DNA of 64,000 bases from Mycobacterium sp. ELW1 (GCF_008329905.1 NZ_CP032155.1:1922001-1986000), one strand, 5' to 3'. Shown: positions 34,201-43,911, numbered from the stretch's first letter. Notes: generated by a model from the letters alone, not told the origin. Numbers and translations: made by a program.

Positions 34201-35049
34201 ATGGCATCGTTACAGGCGTTGTATCCGCGGATCGCCCGCCAGGTCCGGCGTCCGTTGGGCACGATCGGGCGGATCGGGGATCACACGATCTTCTACGGTC
34301 GGGCGTTGGCCGGCACCCCGCATGCGGCCCTGCATTTCCGTAAGGAGATCATTCGGCTGATCGCCGAGATCTCGATGGGGGCGGGGACGTTGGCGATGAT
34401 CGGCGGCACCGTGGTGGTCGTCGGGTTCCTGACGTTGGCTGCTGGTGGCACGTTGGCGGTGCAGGGCTATAGCTCGCTGGGCAATATCGGTATCGAGGCA
34501 CTCACCGGCTTTTTGGCCGCGTTCATCAACGTGCGGATTTCAGCGCCGGTGGTGGCCGGGATCGGGTTGGCCGCGACCTTCGGGGCGGGGGTGACCGCCC
34601 AGTTGGGGGCGATGCGGATCAACGAGGAGATCGACGCCCTGGAATCGATGGGCATCCCCCCGGTCGAATACCTCGTGTCGACGCGGATCGTGGCCGGCAT
34701 GGTGGCGATCACCCCGCTGTACTCGATCGCGGTGATCCTCAGCTTTGTGGCCTCGCAGTTCACCACGGTGGTGCTCTTCGGCCAGTCCGGCGGCCTCTAC
34801 GACCATTACTTCAACACGTTTTTGAATCCCATCGACCTGTTGTGGAGCTTCCTGCAGGCGATCTTGATGGCCATCACGATCTTGTTGATCCACACCTACT
34901 TCGGCTACTTCGCCACCGGCGGACCCTCTGGAGTCGGGGTGGCCGTGGGCAACGCCGTACGCACCTCCCTGATCGTGGTCGTCTCGGTCACCCTGCTCAT
35001 ATCCCTGGCCATCTACGGCTCCAACGGCAACTTCAACCTCTCCGGATAG
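34201..35049 (+). CDS. yrbEB: YrbE family ABC-permease B of the Mce transporter
   Basis: A 282-residue permease starting on the base after the yrbEA stop. Hydrophobic spans include TLAMIGGTVVVVGFLTLAAGG, VAITPLYSIAVILSFVAS, LIVVVSVTLLISLAIYG. The conserved coupling segment INEEIDALESMGIPPVEYLVSTR is intact. Its first half shares the TTG-rich codon use of yrbEA. It works with YrbEA and an ATPase (MceG/Mkl) that is encoded elsewhere in mycobacteria and is absent from this window. Confidence 0.95.
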   Translation: MASLQALYPRIARQVRRPLGTIGRIGDHTIFYGRALAGTPHAALHFRKEIIRLIAEISMGAGTLAMIGGTVVVVGFLTLAAGGTLAVQGYSSLGNIGIEALTGFLAAFINVRISAPVVAGIGLAATFGAGVTAQLGAMRINEEIDALESMGIPPVEYLVSTRIVAGMVAITPLYSIAVILSFVASQFTTVVLFGQSGGLYDHYFNTFLNPIDLLWSFLQAILMAITILLIHTYFGYFATGGPSGVGVAVGNAVRTSLIVVVSVTLLISLAIYGSNGNFNLSG

Positions 35050-35058
35050 GGAGATGAC

Positions 35059-36336
35059 GTGACACGAAATCTCGGTCCGGGTCCGGCCGACCGGTCGGAA
35101 ACCGAAACCGCCGCCGTACCGGTGGCGGCCCGAACGGGCGCAAGCTTCGGCGCGACGGGGTGGGCGCGACCGGTGGCCGGCCTGTCCACGGTGGTCGTGG
35201 TGGCGGCGATCGTCGCGGTCGCGGTCGGCCTGTTCCGTGGCGACTTCACCAAAACCGTTCCGGTGACCGTGATCTCGGACCGTGCCGGCCTGGTGATGAA
35301 TCCTGACGCCAGGGTCAAGATGCGCGGTGTGCAGGTCGGCAAGGTCGAGTCGATCGAGAGCCGGGCCGACGGCACGGCAGCGTTGCACCTGGCGATGGAT
35401 CCCGCGGAGCTGCGCAAGATCCCGTCGAATGTGGTCGCCGACATCGCCTCGACGACGGTCTTCGGCGCCAAGTACGTCAATTTCGAACCCCCGACCGATC
35501 CGTCGCCGAAACCCATGTACGCAGGCCAGGTTCTGCAGGGTGAGCACGTCACGGTCGAGATCAACACTGTGTTCCAACAGCTGAACCAGGTCCTGAACAA
35601 GATCGACCCGACCCAGCTCAATGCAACGCTGGGCGCACTGTCGCAGGCGTTCGCGGGGCGCGGCAAGCAGTTCGGGCAGACCGTTGCCGACTTCGACAGC
35701 CTGCTTGCCAAGCTGGAACCCAGCCTGCCGAACCTGGCCAAGGACATCGAACTGACCGCACCGGTGACCGCCGCCTACGCCGACGCCGCGCCGGATCTGG
35801 TGCGGACGGTGCAGAACACCAACAAGATCAGCCAGAGCATCGTCGACGAGCAACAGAACCTGGACACCTTCCTGGTCAACATGATCGGGCTGGCCGATCA
35901 GGGCAACGAGGTGCTGGGAACCAACCAGCAGGCGCTGAGCAAAGTGCTCCATCTCCTGACGCCCACCACGGCGCTCTTCAACGAATATGCGCCCGTGATC
36001 CCCTGCACGCTCAAAGCCATGGACTGGATTCGGTTGTCGCCGCCTCTGCAGGACCCTGGCGTGGCCGTGGCTGTTGCCTTCACCCTGGGCATCGATCGGT
36101 ACCGCTACCCGTCGAACCTGCCCAAGGTGGCGGCCACGGGCGGGCCGCAGTGCATGGGCCTGCCGTACCTCGGATTCGGCAACAAGGCCAAGTACCTGGT
36201 GACCGATACCGGCGTCAACCCGTGGCAGTACGGCAACCAGGGCATCGTGCTCAACTCGGACGGTCTCAAACAGCTGTTGTTCGGCCCGCTGGAAGGGCCG
36301 CCGCGCAACACCGCACAGATCGGACAGCCGGGATGA
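35059..36336 (+). CDS. mceA: Mce family protein MceA
   Basis: A 425-residue Mce protein. One N-terminal membrane span (about residues 36-56, STVVVVAAIVAVAVGLF) precedes the MlaD/MCE domain (VTVISDRAGLVMNPDARVKMRGVQVGKVESI) and a long helical segment (FQQLNQVLNKIDPTQLN and on). It forms part of the periplasmic lipid-conducting hexamer. GTG 35059 has GGGAGATGAC upstream, 9 bp after yrbEB. An ATGA overlap joins it to mceB. Confidence 0.95.
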   Translation: MTRNLGPGPADRSETETAAVPVAARTGASFGATGWARPVAGLSTVVVVAAIVAVAVGLFRGDFTKTVPVTVISDRAGLVMNPDARVKMRGVQVGKVESIESRADGTAALHLAMDPAELRKIPSNVVADIASTTVFGAKYVNFEPPTDPSPKPMYAGQVLQGEHVTVEINTVFQQLNQVLNKIDPTQLNATLGALSQAFAGRGKQFGQTVADFDSLLAKLEPSLPNLAKDIELTAPVTAAYADAAPDLVRTVQNTNKISQSIVDEQQNLDTFLVNMIGLADQGNEVLGTNQQALSKVLHLLTPTTALFNEYAPVIPCTLKAMDWIRLSPPLQDPGVAVAVAFTLGIDRYRYPSNLPKVAATGGPQCMGLPYLGFGNKAKYLVTDTGVNPWQYGNQGIVLNSDGLKQLLFGPLEGPPRNTAQIGQPG

Positions 36337-37358
36337 TGCGCACCACAAGCACACTGGTCAAGTTCGGCGTGTTCGCCGTGGTGATGGTGGTTCTGACCGC
36401 GTTCCTGTTCCTGACGTTCAGCAACTATCGCAGCGGCTCGACCAACGGGTACTCGGCGGTGTTCGGCGACGCCTCCCGGTTGAAGCAGGGCGACACCGTC
36501 CGCGTCGCCGGTGTCCGGGTCGGCACCGTCGACAGCGTCGACCTGCTGGCGGACAAGAGTGTGCTGGTCACGTTCGATGCCGATCGCGACATTGTCTTGA
36601 CCACCGGAACCCAAGCGGCTGTGCGCTATCTGAACCTGACCGGCGACCGCTATCTGGAACTGATCGACGGTCCCGGCTCGACCCGGGTGCTGCCTGCGGG
36701 ATCACAGATACCCAGGGATCGCACTCAGGCCGCACTGGATCTGGACCTCCTTCTCGGGGGGTTGCGGCCGGTCATCCAGGGACTCAACCCGCAAGACGTC
36801 AACGCGCTGACCGCGTCACTGATCAACATCTTGCAGGGCCAGGGCGACACGCTCGACTCGCTGTTGAGCAAGACCACGTCATTCTCGAATGCGTTGGCCG
36901 ACAACAGCCAAACGGTCGAGCAGTTGATCGACAACCTCAAGGTGGTCGTGGACACGCTCGCCAAAGACGGTGACAAGTTCTCCGGGGCGATCGACAAGCT
37001 GGAGAAGCTGATCACCGGGTTGTCGCAGGATCGCGAACCGATCGGCACCGCGATCACCCAGCTGGACAACGGAACCGCGTCGCTGACCAGTCTGTTGAAC
37101 GAGGCCCGCGCTCCGCTGAAAGGGGATGTCGAGCAGCTCAACCGTTTGGCGCCGCTGTTGGACGACAACAAGATCGTCTTCGACAGAGGCCTGCAGAGGG
37201 GGCCGGACAACTATCGCAAGATGGCCCGACTCGGGGCCTACGGCGGCTGGATCATGTACTACATCTGCGGTCTGTCGATCCGCGTGACCGACCTTCAGGG
37301 ACGAACCGGGGTCTTCCCGATGATCAAACAAGAATCCGGTAGGTGTTCGGAGCCCTAA
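36333..37358 (+). CDS. mceB: Mce family protein MceB
   Basis: A 341-residue Mce protein: N-terminal span VKFGVFAVVMVVLTAFLFL (about residues 9-27), MCE domain YSAVFGDASRLKQGDTVRVAGVRVGTVDSV, and a helical tube region with regular Leu/Asp heptad-like spacing (SLLSKTTSFSNALADNSQTVEQ). The start overlaps the mceA stop. The C-terminus GGWIMYYICGLSIRV with ESGRCSEP is typical of MceB proteins. Confidence 0.95.
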   Translation: MMRTTSTLVKFGVFAVVMVVLTAFLFLTFSNYRSGSTNGYSAVFGDASRLKQGDTVRVAGVRVGTVDSVDLLADKSVLVTFDADRDIVLTTGTQAAVRYLNLTGDRYLELIDGPGSTRVLPAGSQIPRDRTQAALDLDLLLGGLRPVIQGLNPQDVNALTASLINILQGQGDTLDSLLSKTTSFSNALADNSQTVEQLIDNLKVVVDTLAKDGDKFSGAIDKLEKLITGLSQDREPIGTAITQLDNGTASLTSLLNEARAPLKGDVEQLNRLAPLLDDNKIVFDRGLQRGPDNYRKMARLGAYGGWIMYYICGLSIRVTDLQGRTGVFPMIKQESGRCSEP

Positions 37359-38440
37359 TGCTGAAATACCGAGCTTCAAACCTGTGGCGTGCCGGCTTCC
37401 TCGGCGCGGTCCTGATCCTGTTGGTGATCGCTATCGGTTTGCAACCCGAGCGCCTGCTTCAGCTTGCGACATCGGTGCGCCATCAGGCGCTGTTCACCGA
37501 GGCCGGTGGTATCACCGTCGGCAACGACGTGACGTTGTCCGGTATCAAGATCGGCACGGTCACCGATGTTTCGCTGGACAATGGTGATGCGCTGGTCACG
37601 TTCACGACTGCGGGAAAGTACTCGCTGGGGTCCGAGACCACCGCGCACATCCGCACCGGCTCCCTGTTGGGCGAGCGGGTGGTCACGCTGGAATCGGCAG
37701 GCAGCGGGAGCCTTCATTCCGGCGATGTCATACCGACTACGCGCACATCGTCGCCCTATTCGCTCACCGAGGCGGTCAGCGATCTGACCAGCAACACGGC
37801 CGGGACAGATACCGCGTCGCTCAACCAGTCGCTGGACACGCTCTCGGCCACGATCGACCAGCTGGCGCCGAAGCTGGGGCCGACGTTCGATGGCTTGAGC
37901 AAGCTGTCGCGATCACTGAACAGCCGTAACGAGAATCTGGCGGGATTGCTCAAAAGCGCCGCCGACGTCACCACGGTGCTGGGGCAGCGCAGTCAGCAGC
38001 TGAACACCTTGATTCTCAACGCGAACGACCTACTCGCTGTTCTCAACGACCGACGCGAGGCGATCGTCGACCTGCTGGCCAACACCGCGGCGGTGTCCGC
38101 GCAGCTGACGGGTCTGGTCCACGACAACGAGGACAAGTTGGCGCCGACACTGCAGCGGCTGAATTCGGTTGTCGCCGTGCTGGAGAAGAACAAAGACAAC
38201 ATCGCCCAGATGCTGCCGAACGTGAAAAAGTTCATCTTGTCCGAGGGTGAAACGCTGGCCAACGGTCCGTACTACAACGCGTTCGTGCCGAACCTGCAGC
38301 CCGCGCAGTTGCTGCAGCCATTCATGGATTACGCATTCGGCTTCCGGCGCGGTGTCAACGCCGGCCAGCCGCCCGACAACGCGGGGCCGCGCGCCGAATT
38401 GCCGCTGCCGTACAACGGTATTCCGGGAGGGTCCCGCTGA
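37358..38440 (+). CDS. mceC: Mce family protein MceC
   Basis: A 360-residue Mce protein with N-terminal span AGFLGAVLILLVIAIGL, MCE domain LFTEAGGITVGNDVTLSGIKIGTVTDV and a long helical part. ATG 37358 shares one base with the mceB stop (TAATG), the tightest arrangement in the operon and evidence for this start over GTG 37343. It ends with a short Pro/Gly-rich tail. Confidence 0.95.
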   Translation: MLKYRASNLWRAGFLGAVLILLVIAIGLQPERLLQLATSVRHQALFTEAGGITVGNDVTLSGIKIGTVTDVSLDNGDALVTFTTAGKYSLGSETTAHIRTGSLLGERVVTLESAGSGSLHSGDVIPTTRTSSPYSLTEAVSDLTSNTAGTDTASLNQSLDTLSATIDQLAPKLGPTFDGLSKLSRSLNSRNENLAGLLKSAADVTTVLGQRSQQLNTLILNANDLLAVLNDRREAIVDLLANTAAVSAQLTGLVHDNEDKLAPTLQRLNSVVAVLEKNKDNIAQMLPNVKKFILSEGETLANGPYYNAFVPNLQPAQLLQPFMDYAFGFRRGVNAGQPPDNAGPRAELPLPYNGIPGGSR

Positions 38441-39870
38441 TGATGCGCAGACGCTGGGTGAAGGTGCTGTCGGTGCTGTTGGCCGGGCTGCTGGTGGTGG
38501 GTGCGGCGGTTCTCGTGCGCAACATCTTCTTCGGCCCGAAAACGGTCAATGCCATCTTCACCACCGCGACGGGTATCTATCCCGGTGACGATGTCCGGGT
38601 GTCGGGAGTCAAGGTCGGCACCATCAAAGCGATCGAACCGCAGGGCACCCAGACCAAACTGGTGCTCGACGTCAATCGTGACGTCCCGATTCCCGCCGAC
38701 GCCAAGGCGGTGATAGTGGCGCAGAACCTGGTCGCCGCCCGCTACGTGCAGCTCACCCCGGCCTATCGCAAGAACACCGGGCAGAGTGAGATGGCCGACG
38801 ACGCGGTTATTCCGCTGGACCGCACGGCAATTCCGGTGGAATGGGATGAAGTGAAGACACAGCTCATGCGGCTGGCCACCGACCTCGGACCGCAGAGCGG
38901 AGTCTCGGGCACTTCGGTGTCACGCTTCATCGACAGCGCCGCCAACGCCATGGATGGCAACGGCGACAAGCTTCGTCAGACCATCACCGAGCTGGCCGGG
39001 GTCTCCCGGGTCCTGGCGGGCGGCAGCGGCAACGTCGTCGACATCATCAAGAACCTGCAGACCTTCGTCACGACATTGCGTGACAGCAGTGAACAGGTGG
39101 TGATGTTCCAGAATCGATTGGCGACATTGACCAGTGTGATCGATGGGAACCGGTCGGATCTCGACGGCGCTCTGAAGAATCTGTCGGTGGCGATCGTCGA
39201 TATCCAGCGGTTCGTGGCGGGCAGCCGGGATCAGACGTCTGAGCAGTTGCACCGGCTGACGAACGTCACCACGAACTTGTTGAACAACAAAATGGAGATC
39301 GAGAACCTGCTCCACATCGCGCCGAACGCGTTGAGCAATGCCTACAACATCTACAACCCGTCCTCTGGTAGCGCGGTCGGCCAGTTCGTGCTGAACAATT
39401 TCTCCAATCCCACCGAATTCGTCTGCGGCGCAATCGGTGCGATCGAGAACACCACCGCCCCGGAAACAGCGAAGCTGTGTAGCCAATACCTCGGCCCGGC
39501 GCTTCGTCTGCTGAACTTCAACTACTTGCCCATCGGAATCGATCCCTATCTGATGCCCGCAGCGTCGCCGGACGAACTCGTCTACTCGCAGCCGAACCTC
39601 GCCCCGGGTGCCGGTGGTCCGACCCCCGACGTCCCCCCGTTGCCGCCCTACCATTCGGCGTACGAGGGTGTCCAAATGGGCCCGGGTCCGTTCACCGGGC
39701 GCGCGCCAGGCGAGGCGCCCCCCGGCGCTGCCCAGTTGCTCCCGGGCGGATCTCCGGCAATACCACCATCGGTGATCTCCTCGCTGCCGGGCATGTTGAA
39801 CCCGGCGGGAGCGCCCGGTCCGGCACCTGGGGGACCCCCGATGGCCGCAGAAGCAGGAGGGACGCCATGA
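38440..39870 (+). CDS. mceD: Mce family protein MceD
   Basis: A 476-residue Mce protein. The N-terminal anchor is VLSVLLAGLLVVGAAVLV, the MCE domain VNAIFTTATGIYPGDDVRVSGVKVGTI, followed by helices and, from about residue 385, a Pro/Gly/Ala-rich tail (PPLPPYHSAYEG and on) that could cross the wall. ATG 38440 shares a base with the mceC stop (TGATG). Confidence 0.95.
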   Translation: MMRRRWVKVLSVLLAGLLVVGAAVLVRNIFFGPKTVNAIFTTATGIYPGDDVRVSGVKVGTIKAIEPQGTQTKLVLDVNRDVPIPADAKAVIVAQNLVAARYVQLTPAYRKNTGQSEMADDAVIPLDRTAIPVEWDEVKTQLMRLATDLGPQSGVSGTSVSRFIDSAANAMDGNGDKLRQTITELAGVSRVLAGGSGNVVDIIKNLQTFVTTLRDSSEQVVMFQNRLATLTSVIDGNRSDLDGALKNLSVAIVDIQRFVAGSRDQTSEQLHRLTNVTTNLLNNKMEIENLLHIAPNALSNAYNIYNPSSGSAVGQFVLNNFSNPTEFVCGAIGAIENTTAPETAKLCSQYLGPALRLLNFNYLPIGIDPYLMPAASPDELVYSQPNLAPGAGGPTPDVPPLPPYHSAYEGVQMGPGPFTGRAPGEAPPGAAQLLPGGSPAIPPSVISSLPGMLNPAGAPGPAPGGPPMAAEAGGTP

Positions 39871-41222
39871 TCGGTGGAAAGTCCTTGCGACGGGCGGTGA
39901 TCGCCGGGGCGTGCGCCGCGGTGACCACCAGTGCGTGCGCATTCCAGGGTGTCAACTCGCTGCCGCTGCCCGGTGCCGTGGGCCGCGGATCCGATGCGGA
40001 CGTCTACCATGCCGAGGTTGCGAATATTGCGACTCTGGAACCGAACTCGCCGGTCATGATGAATGACGTCGTCGTCGGCAGCGTGCGGAAGTTGACGGTC
40101 AAGAACTGGCATGCCGACGTTGAATTCTCGGTGAAGCCCGATGTCGTCGTGCCGGCCAACGCCGTCGTCAGTGTCGGCCAGACCAGCCTGCTCGGTTCCA
40201 TGCACCTGTCGTTGAACACCCCGATCGGCCAAGCGCCGAGCGGCAAGCTCAACCCGGGCGCGACGATTTCGCTGAACGCGTCCTCGACCTATCCGACCAC
40301 CGAGCAGACCCTGGCCTCGCTGGCGGCGGTCGTCAACGGCGGCGGGCTGGGCCAGATCGGTGATGTCATCCACAACTTCAGCACCGCGGTCAGCGGCAAC
40401 GAGGCTGCGTTCCGCGACCTCATCACCCGGTTGGACACCTTCGTCGGAACGCTGGACAGTCAGCGCGACAACATCGTCTCGGTCATCCAGTCGTTGAACC
40501 GGATGACGTCGACGTTCGCCGGGCAGCGCGACGACCTCGCTGCGGCTCTGCAGAAGATCCCGCCGGCGATCGACGTCCTGATCAAGGAAAGGCCCACCCT
40601 CACAACGGCGTTGGAGAAACTCGGCACCTTCAGCGATACCGCCAATACGCTGGTCAACGAGTCACAGGCCGACCTGGTGGCGAACCTGAAGAACCTGGAA
40701 CCGGCGTTCAAGGCCTTCGCTGACGTCGGCCCCAATCTCGACGCACTACTGGAATACGCGGTCCACTTCCCGTTCACCCAACAATTCATGGATCGCGCGA
40801 TTCGTGGTGACTACTACAACCTGTTCGCGACCATCGACCTGACGGTCCCACGGTTGAAGCGCACGCTGATGCTCGGTACCAGATGGGGAGACGCGGACGC
40901 ACAGCTGATTCCCGCTCCCGGCGATCCGTACTACCTCAACTACACCTACGACCCGCTCAAGACCGGTGTCGCCCCGCCGCCGCCGGATGTCTTCGCCGAC
41001 AACCCGCCGGTCCCGCCCCCGCCGGCGGCCATCGCGGCCGCAGGTCCGATCCTTCCGCTGGTGCCTCCGCCTCCGACCTCGGTGCCCGGCTCCGAGATCT
41101 ACACCCGGGAGCAGCTGGCCGCAACGGGAGTCACCCCGATCTTCGCCGGACCCTATGGGGCCCAACCCAATACGCCGGCCAGCGTCGCGCCGCCGGCTCC
41201 GCCGACAGGAGGGGGCGGCTAA
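39867..41222 (+). CDS. mceE: Mce family lipoprotein MceE (LprK-like)
   Basis: A 451-residue Mce protein and the lipoprotein member of the set: residues 1-24 form a signal peptide ending VTTSAC with a lipobox cysteine (TSAC-AFQG) in place of a membrane anchor. The MCE domain reads VYHAEVANIATLEPNSPVMMNDVVVGSV. A Pro-rich tail (APPPPDVFADNPPVPPPP) closes it. Overlaps mceD by 4 bp (ATGA). Confidence 0.95.
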   Translation: MIGGKSLRRAVIAGACAAVTTSACAFQGVNSLPLPGAVGRGSDADVYHAEVANIATLEPNSPVMMNDVVVGSVRKLTVKNWHADVEFSVKPDVVVPANAVVSVGQTSLLGSMHLSLNTPIGQAPSGKLNPGATISLNASSTYPTTEQTLASLAAVVNGGGLGQIGDVIHNFSTAVSGNEAAFRDLITRLDTFVGTLDSQRDNIVSVIQSLNRMTSTFAGQRDDLAAALQKIPPAIDVLIKERPTLTTALEKLGTFSDTANTLVNESQADLVANLKNLEPAFKAFADVGPNLDALLEYAVHFPFTQQFMDRAIRGDYYNLFATIDLTVPRLKRTLMLGTRWGDADAQLIPAPGDPYYLNYTYDPLKTGVAPPPPDVFADNPPVPPPPAAIAAAGPILPLVPPPPTSVPGSEIYTREQLAATGVTPIFAGPYGAQPNTPASVAPPAPPTGGGG

Positions 41223-42932
41223 ATGCTGACGCGTTTCGTCCGGACTCAGCTGATCATCTTCACGATCGCCTCGATCGTCGGTGTGGCGATCATGCTGTTC
41301 GCCTACATCCAGATACCCACTCTCCTTGGGGTGGGCCGCCTCACCGTCACGCTGGATCTGACCGCTACCGGCGGTCTCTACAAGTTCAGCAACGTTACCT
41401 ATCGTGGCCTGCAGGTCGGCAAGGTCACCTCGATCGAACTGACCGACACCGGAGCTCTGGCGACGTTGTCTCTGGACACCTCGCCGAAGATCCCGGCGGA
41501 TCTCAAGGCCGAGGTGCGCAGCATGTCGGCGGTGGGCGAGCAATATGTGGAGCTGTTGCCGCGCACCGACAAAGCGCCTTACTTACAGGACGGGTCGGTC
41601 ATCTCGGTCGCCAACACATCGATCCCACAGTCGGTGGGCCCGATGCTCGACCAGGTGAGCAAGCTGGTCGGCAGCATTCCGAAAGACAAACTGAGCCAAC
41701 TGCTGGGCGAGACCTACCAGGCGTTCAACGGGACAGGGTACGACTTCGGGTCGCTGGTGGACTCCGGTGCGACGATCACCAGAGACGCCAACGGAATCTC
41801 GGATAACACCCGCGCGCTGATCGATGACGCACGCCCGTTCGTGGGGGCGCAGGAGATGACTACCGACTCGATTCGGACCTGGGCGCAGAGCCTGGCCGGT
41901 ATCACTGAGCAGGTCGCCGACAACGACCCCCAGTTCCGGTCGATTCTGCGCGACGGTCCGGGATTCGCCCAGGAGACCTCGAAGCTGCTCGAGCAGATAA
42001 AGCCGACGTTGCCTGTCCTATTGGCGAATCTGACCACGTTTGGTCAGATCTTCCTGACGTACAACAAGTCGGTTGAGCAGCTGATGGTGCTCGTGCCGCC
42101 GTTCGTCGCCCAGATTCAGACCTACCTTCAATCCAACAACCCTGCAGGCATGCCGAATGGTGACTTCTCCCTGGGCCTCGGCGATCCCGCGGCCTGTACG
42201 GTCGGGTTCCTCCCGCCGTCGTCATGGCGCAACCCGGCCGACACCTCCGTGATCGACACACCGGACGGGCTCTATTGCAAGCTGCCGCAGGACTCGCCGG
42301 TGGCCGTGCGCGGCGCCCGTAACTACCCGTGCATGGAACATCCGGGTAAGCGGGCACCCACCGTCGAACTGTGCAACGACCCCAACGGATTCCAACCGCT
42401 GGCGCAGCGTCAGCACGTCACCGGTCCGTACCCGATCGACCCGAACCTGGTCGCGCAGGGCATCCCGATCGACAGCCGAGTTCTGCCGGACTCCAACATC
42501 TATGGACCCCTGCAGGGCACTCCTCTGCCGGCTGGTGTGACCGCCCCGCCACCGGGCGCGGCGCCGATCGACCCACCGCCGCCGAATTTCGCGGGCACTG
42601 GACCCGGTCCGCTGCTGCCGGGTCAGCCGATCTACCAGACGCCGCCGGTGTCACCGCCTGGGCCGGAAGGAAACATCGGGCCGGATCCGATCATCCAACC
42701 GGGACCCGGAAACATGCTGCCTTCTGATATGCAACCGCCGCCGCACCCGGAACCGGGTGTGCCCCACATTGCTCCAAGTGCCTTTACTCCCAATGGCCAG
42801 AAGGCGCCCGGACTGCAGGTCGCCAAGTACGACCCACGTACGGGTCAGTACATGGGCAGCGACGGAACGCTCTATCGCCAGACCAATTTGGCCAAACCGG
42901 CGACGACGTGGCAGGACATGCTGCAGAGCTGA
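41223..42932 (+). CDS. mceF: Mce family protein MceF
   Basis: A 569-residue Mce protein, longer than most MceF proteins because of a Pro/Gly-rich tail of about 170 residues (APIDPPPPNFAGTGPGPLLPG and on). N-terminal span LIIFTIASIVGVAIMLFAYI; MCE domain VTLDLTATGGLYKFSNVTYRGLQVGKVTSI. It begins on the base after the mceE stop. It completes the six-member Mce set and is followed 7 bp later by a secreted-protein gene. Confidence 0.95.
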   Translation: MLTRFVRTQLIIFTIASIVGVAIMLFAYIQIPTLLGVGRLTVTLDLTATGGLYKFSNVTYRGLQVGKVTSIELTDTGALATLSLDTSPKIPADLKAEVRSMSAVGEQYVELLPRTDKAPYLQDGSVISVANTSIPQSVGPMLDQVSKLVGSIPKDKLSQLLGETYQAFNGTGYDFGSLVDSGATITRDANGISDNTRALIDDARPFVGAQEMTTDSIRTWAQSLAGITEQVADNDPQFRSILRDGPGFAQETSKLLEQIKPTLPVLLANLTTFGQIFLTYNKSVEQLMVLVPPFVAQIQTYLQSNNPAGMPNGDFSLGLGDPAACTVGFLPPSSWRNPADTSVIDTPDGLYCKLPQDSPVAVRGARNYPCMEHPGKRAPTVELCNDPNGFQPLAQRQHVTGPYPIDPNLVAQGIPIDSRVLPDSNIYGPLQGTPLPAGVTAPPPGAAPIDPPPPNFAGTGPGPLLPGQPIYQTPPVSPPGPEGNIGPDPIIQPGPGNMLPSDMQPPPHPEPGVPHIAPSAFTPNGQKAPGLQVAKYDPRTGQYMGSDGTLYRQTNLAKPATTWQDMLQS

Positions 42933-42939
42933 AAGGGGT

Positions 42940-43446
42940 ATGTCGATGCGGGCACGTCAGGCGCTGAGCGCCATGGGGGTGGCGATCGCCGTTGGGATCT
43001 GTTGCGCCGCACCCGCTGCGGCGGACCAGGCTTGGGGGATCAACGGTACGTTCGCGACATCGTCGAACGGTGACTGGGCGAAGCTCAACGAGCGCTACGA
43101 GGATCAGCCATCGGAGCGCGAGACCTGGACGATTTCGACCCAGTGCATTTCGCCCACGGAGTGCACCGGAACAGTGCAGAGCGACGCTGGCTGGGCCGCA
43201 CCCATCTACACCACGAGCGGCCTGTGGTACATCAAGCGCACCATTCCGAATTGGCGGTTTTGTGCCGACGGTGCGGCGATCGAGGGCTTCCAGGAGTACC
43301 GAATTTATCCGGTCGGCGCCGACGGTCACTATGACGGGGCGGCGAATGAATACACCGGCGAGAATCGCGTAATCGGCCCGAGCGGGTCGTGCGGGCGCAA
43401 CCAGCCGCCAGTGATCCGGATGCCGTTTTACATGAAAAAGCTTTAG
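42940..43446 (+). CDS. Secreted protein at the end of the mce operon
   Basis: A 168-residue protein with a classical Sec signal peptide (residues 1-28, ending ICCAAPAAADQ). The mature part has four cysteines (two in TQCISPTECTG, one in RFCADG, one in GSCGRN), probably two disulfides, and a WTISTQC...W pattern common in small mycobacterial exported proteins of unknown role. GAAAGGGGT lies just before ATG 42940. Co-transcription with mceF suggests a periplasmic accessory of the transporter; inference. Confidence 0.8.
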   Translation: MSMRARQALSAMGVAIAVGICCAAPAAADQAWGINGTFATSSNGDWAKLNERYEDQPSERETWTISTQCISPTECTGTVQSDAGWAAPIYTTSGLWYIKRTIPNWRFCADGAAIEGFQEYRIYPVGADGHYDGAANEYTGENRVIGPSGSCGRNQPPVIRMPFYMKKL

Positions 43447-43449
43447 TAA

Positions 43450-43911
43450 CTACCAGTTTCGGATGGAGCAGAGCGCGCCCCTGGGTCCGCTGTTCTGCCT
43501 GACTACTTGCCCGTTGATCTCCATCGTGCAATTGAAGCCGGCGGCGGCTTTGGGCAGTGCACCGGTGGCCTGGACGAGAACCATGCCCCACTGGATCGGA
43601 TCAGTCAGGGTTGCCTCGAGCACCCACGGCTTGTTGGGGCCGACCGTGGCTTCGGCACTGGGGCTGAACACGTACGGGTCGTGGCTGTAGTCAGAGAACG
43701 TCGGCGGATCGGTGTCGCGGTAATAAATCTCGGCGTTGACCGGTTTATCTGCGGTGACCGTGTATCGGACGTTGAAGACCTGCGGCGGTGGGGGAGGAGC
43801 CGGATCGACTCCCGGCGGGGGGTCGTCCGCCACTGCGGGCGATGCGAGACCCGTTGCGGTGCAGAGCATTATCAGGGCGGCGGAGATCGTCGACGTGAAT
43901 CTCATGGTCAC
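43450..43911 (-). CDS. Secreted protein, paralogue of 47909-48322
   Basis: A 153-residue protein with a signal peptide (cleavage near PAVADD), a short Pro-rich linker (PPPGVDPAPPPPP) and a beta-rich domain: VRYTVTADKPVNAEIYYRD, YSHDPYVFSP, GPNKPWVLEATL, and an ending RGALCSIRNW with one disulfide-competent Cys pair. Domain and motif order are shared with the protein at 47909-48322. It converges on the preceding gene with 3 bp between stops. It resembles small exported beta-sandwich proteins of mycobacteria; function unknown. Confidence 0.8.
   Translation of the reverse strand: MTMRFTSTISAALIMLCTATGLASPAVADDPPPGVDPAPPPPPQVFNVRYTVTADKPVNAEIYYRDTDPPTFSDYSHDPYVFSPSAEATVGPNKPWVLEATLTDPIQWGMVLVQATGALPKAAAGFNCTMEINGQVVRQNSGPRGALCSIRNW

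Noticed and set aside
34540..36354. 604-residue minus-strand frame over yrbEB and mceA
   Set aside because: Antisense of two unmistakable Mce-system genes and rich in His/Arg/Asp repeats typical of shadow frames.
36150..37358. Longer mceB reading starting inside mceA
   Set aside because: The extra N-terminus overlaps mceA by more than 180 bp and lacks similarity; ATG 36333 starts right before the membrane anchor and overlaps the mceA stop by 4 bp.
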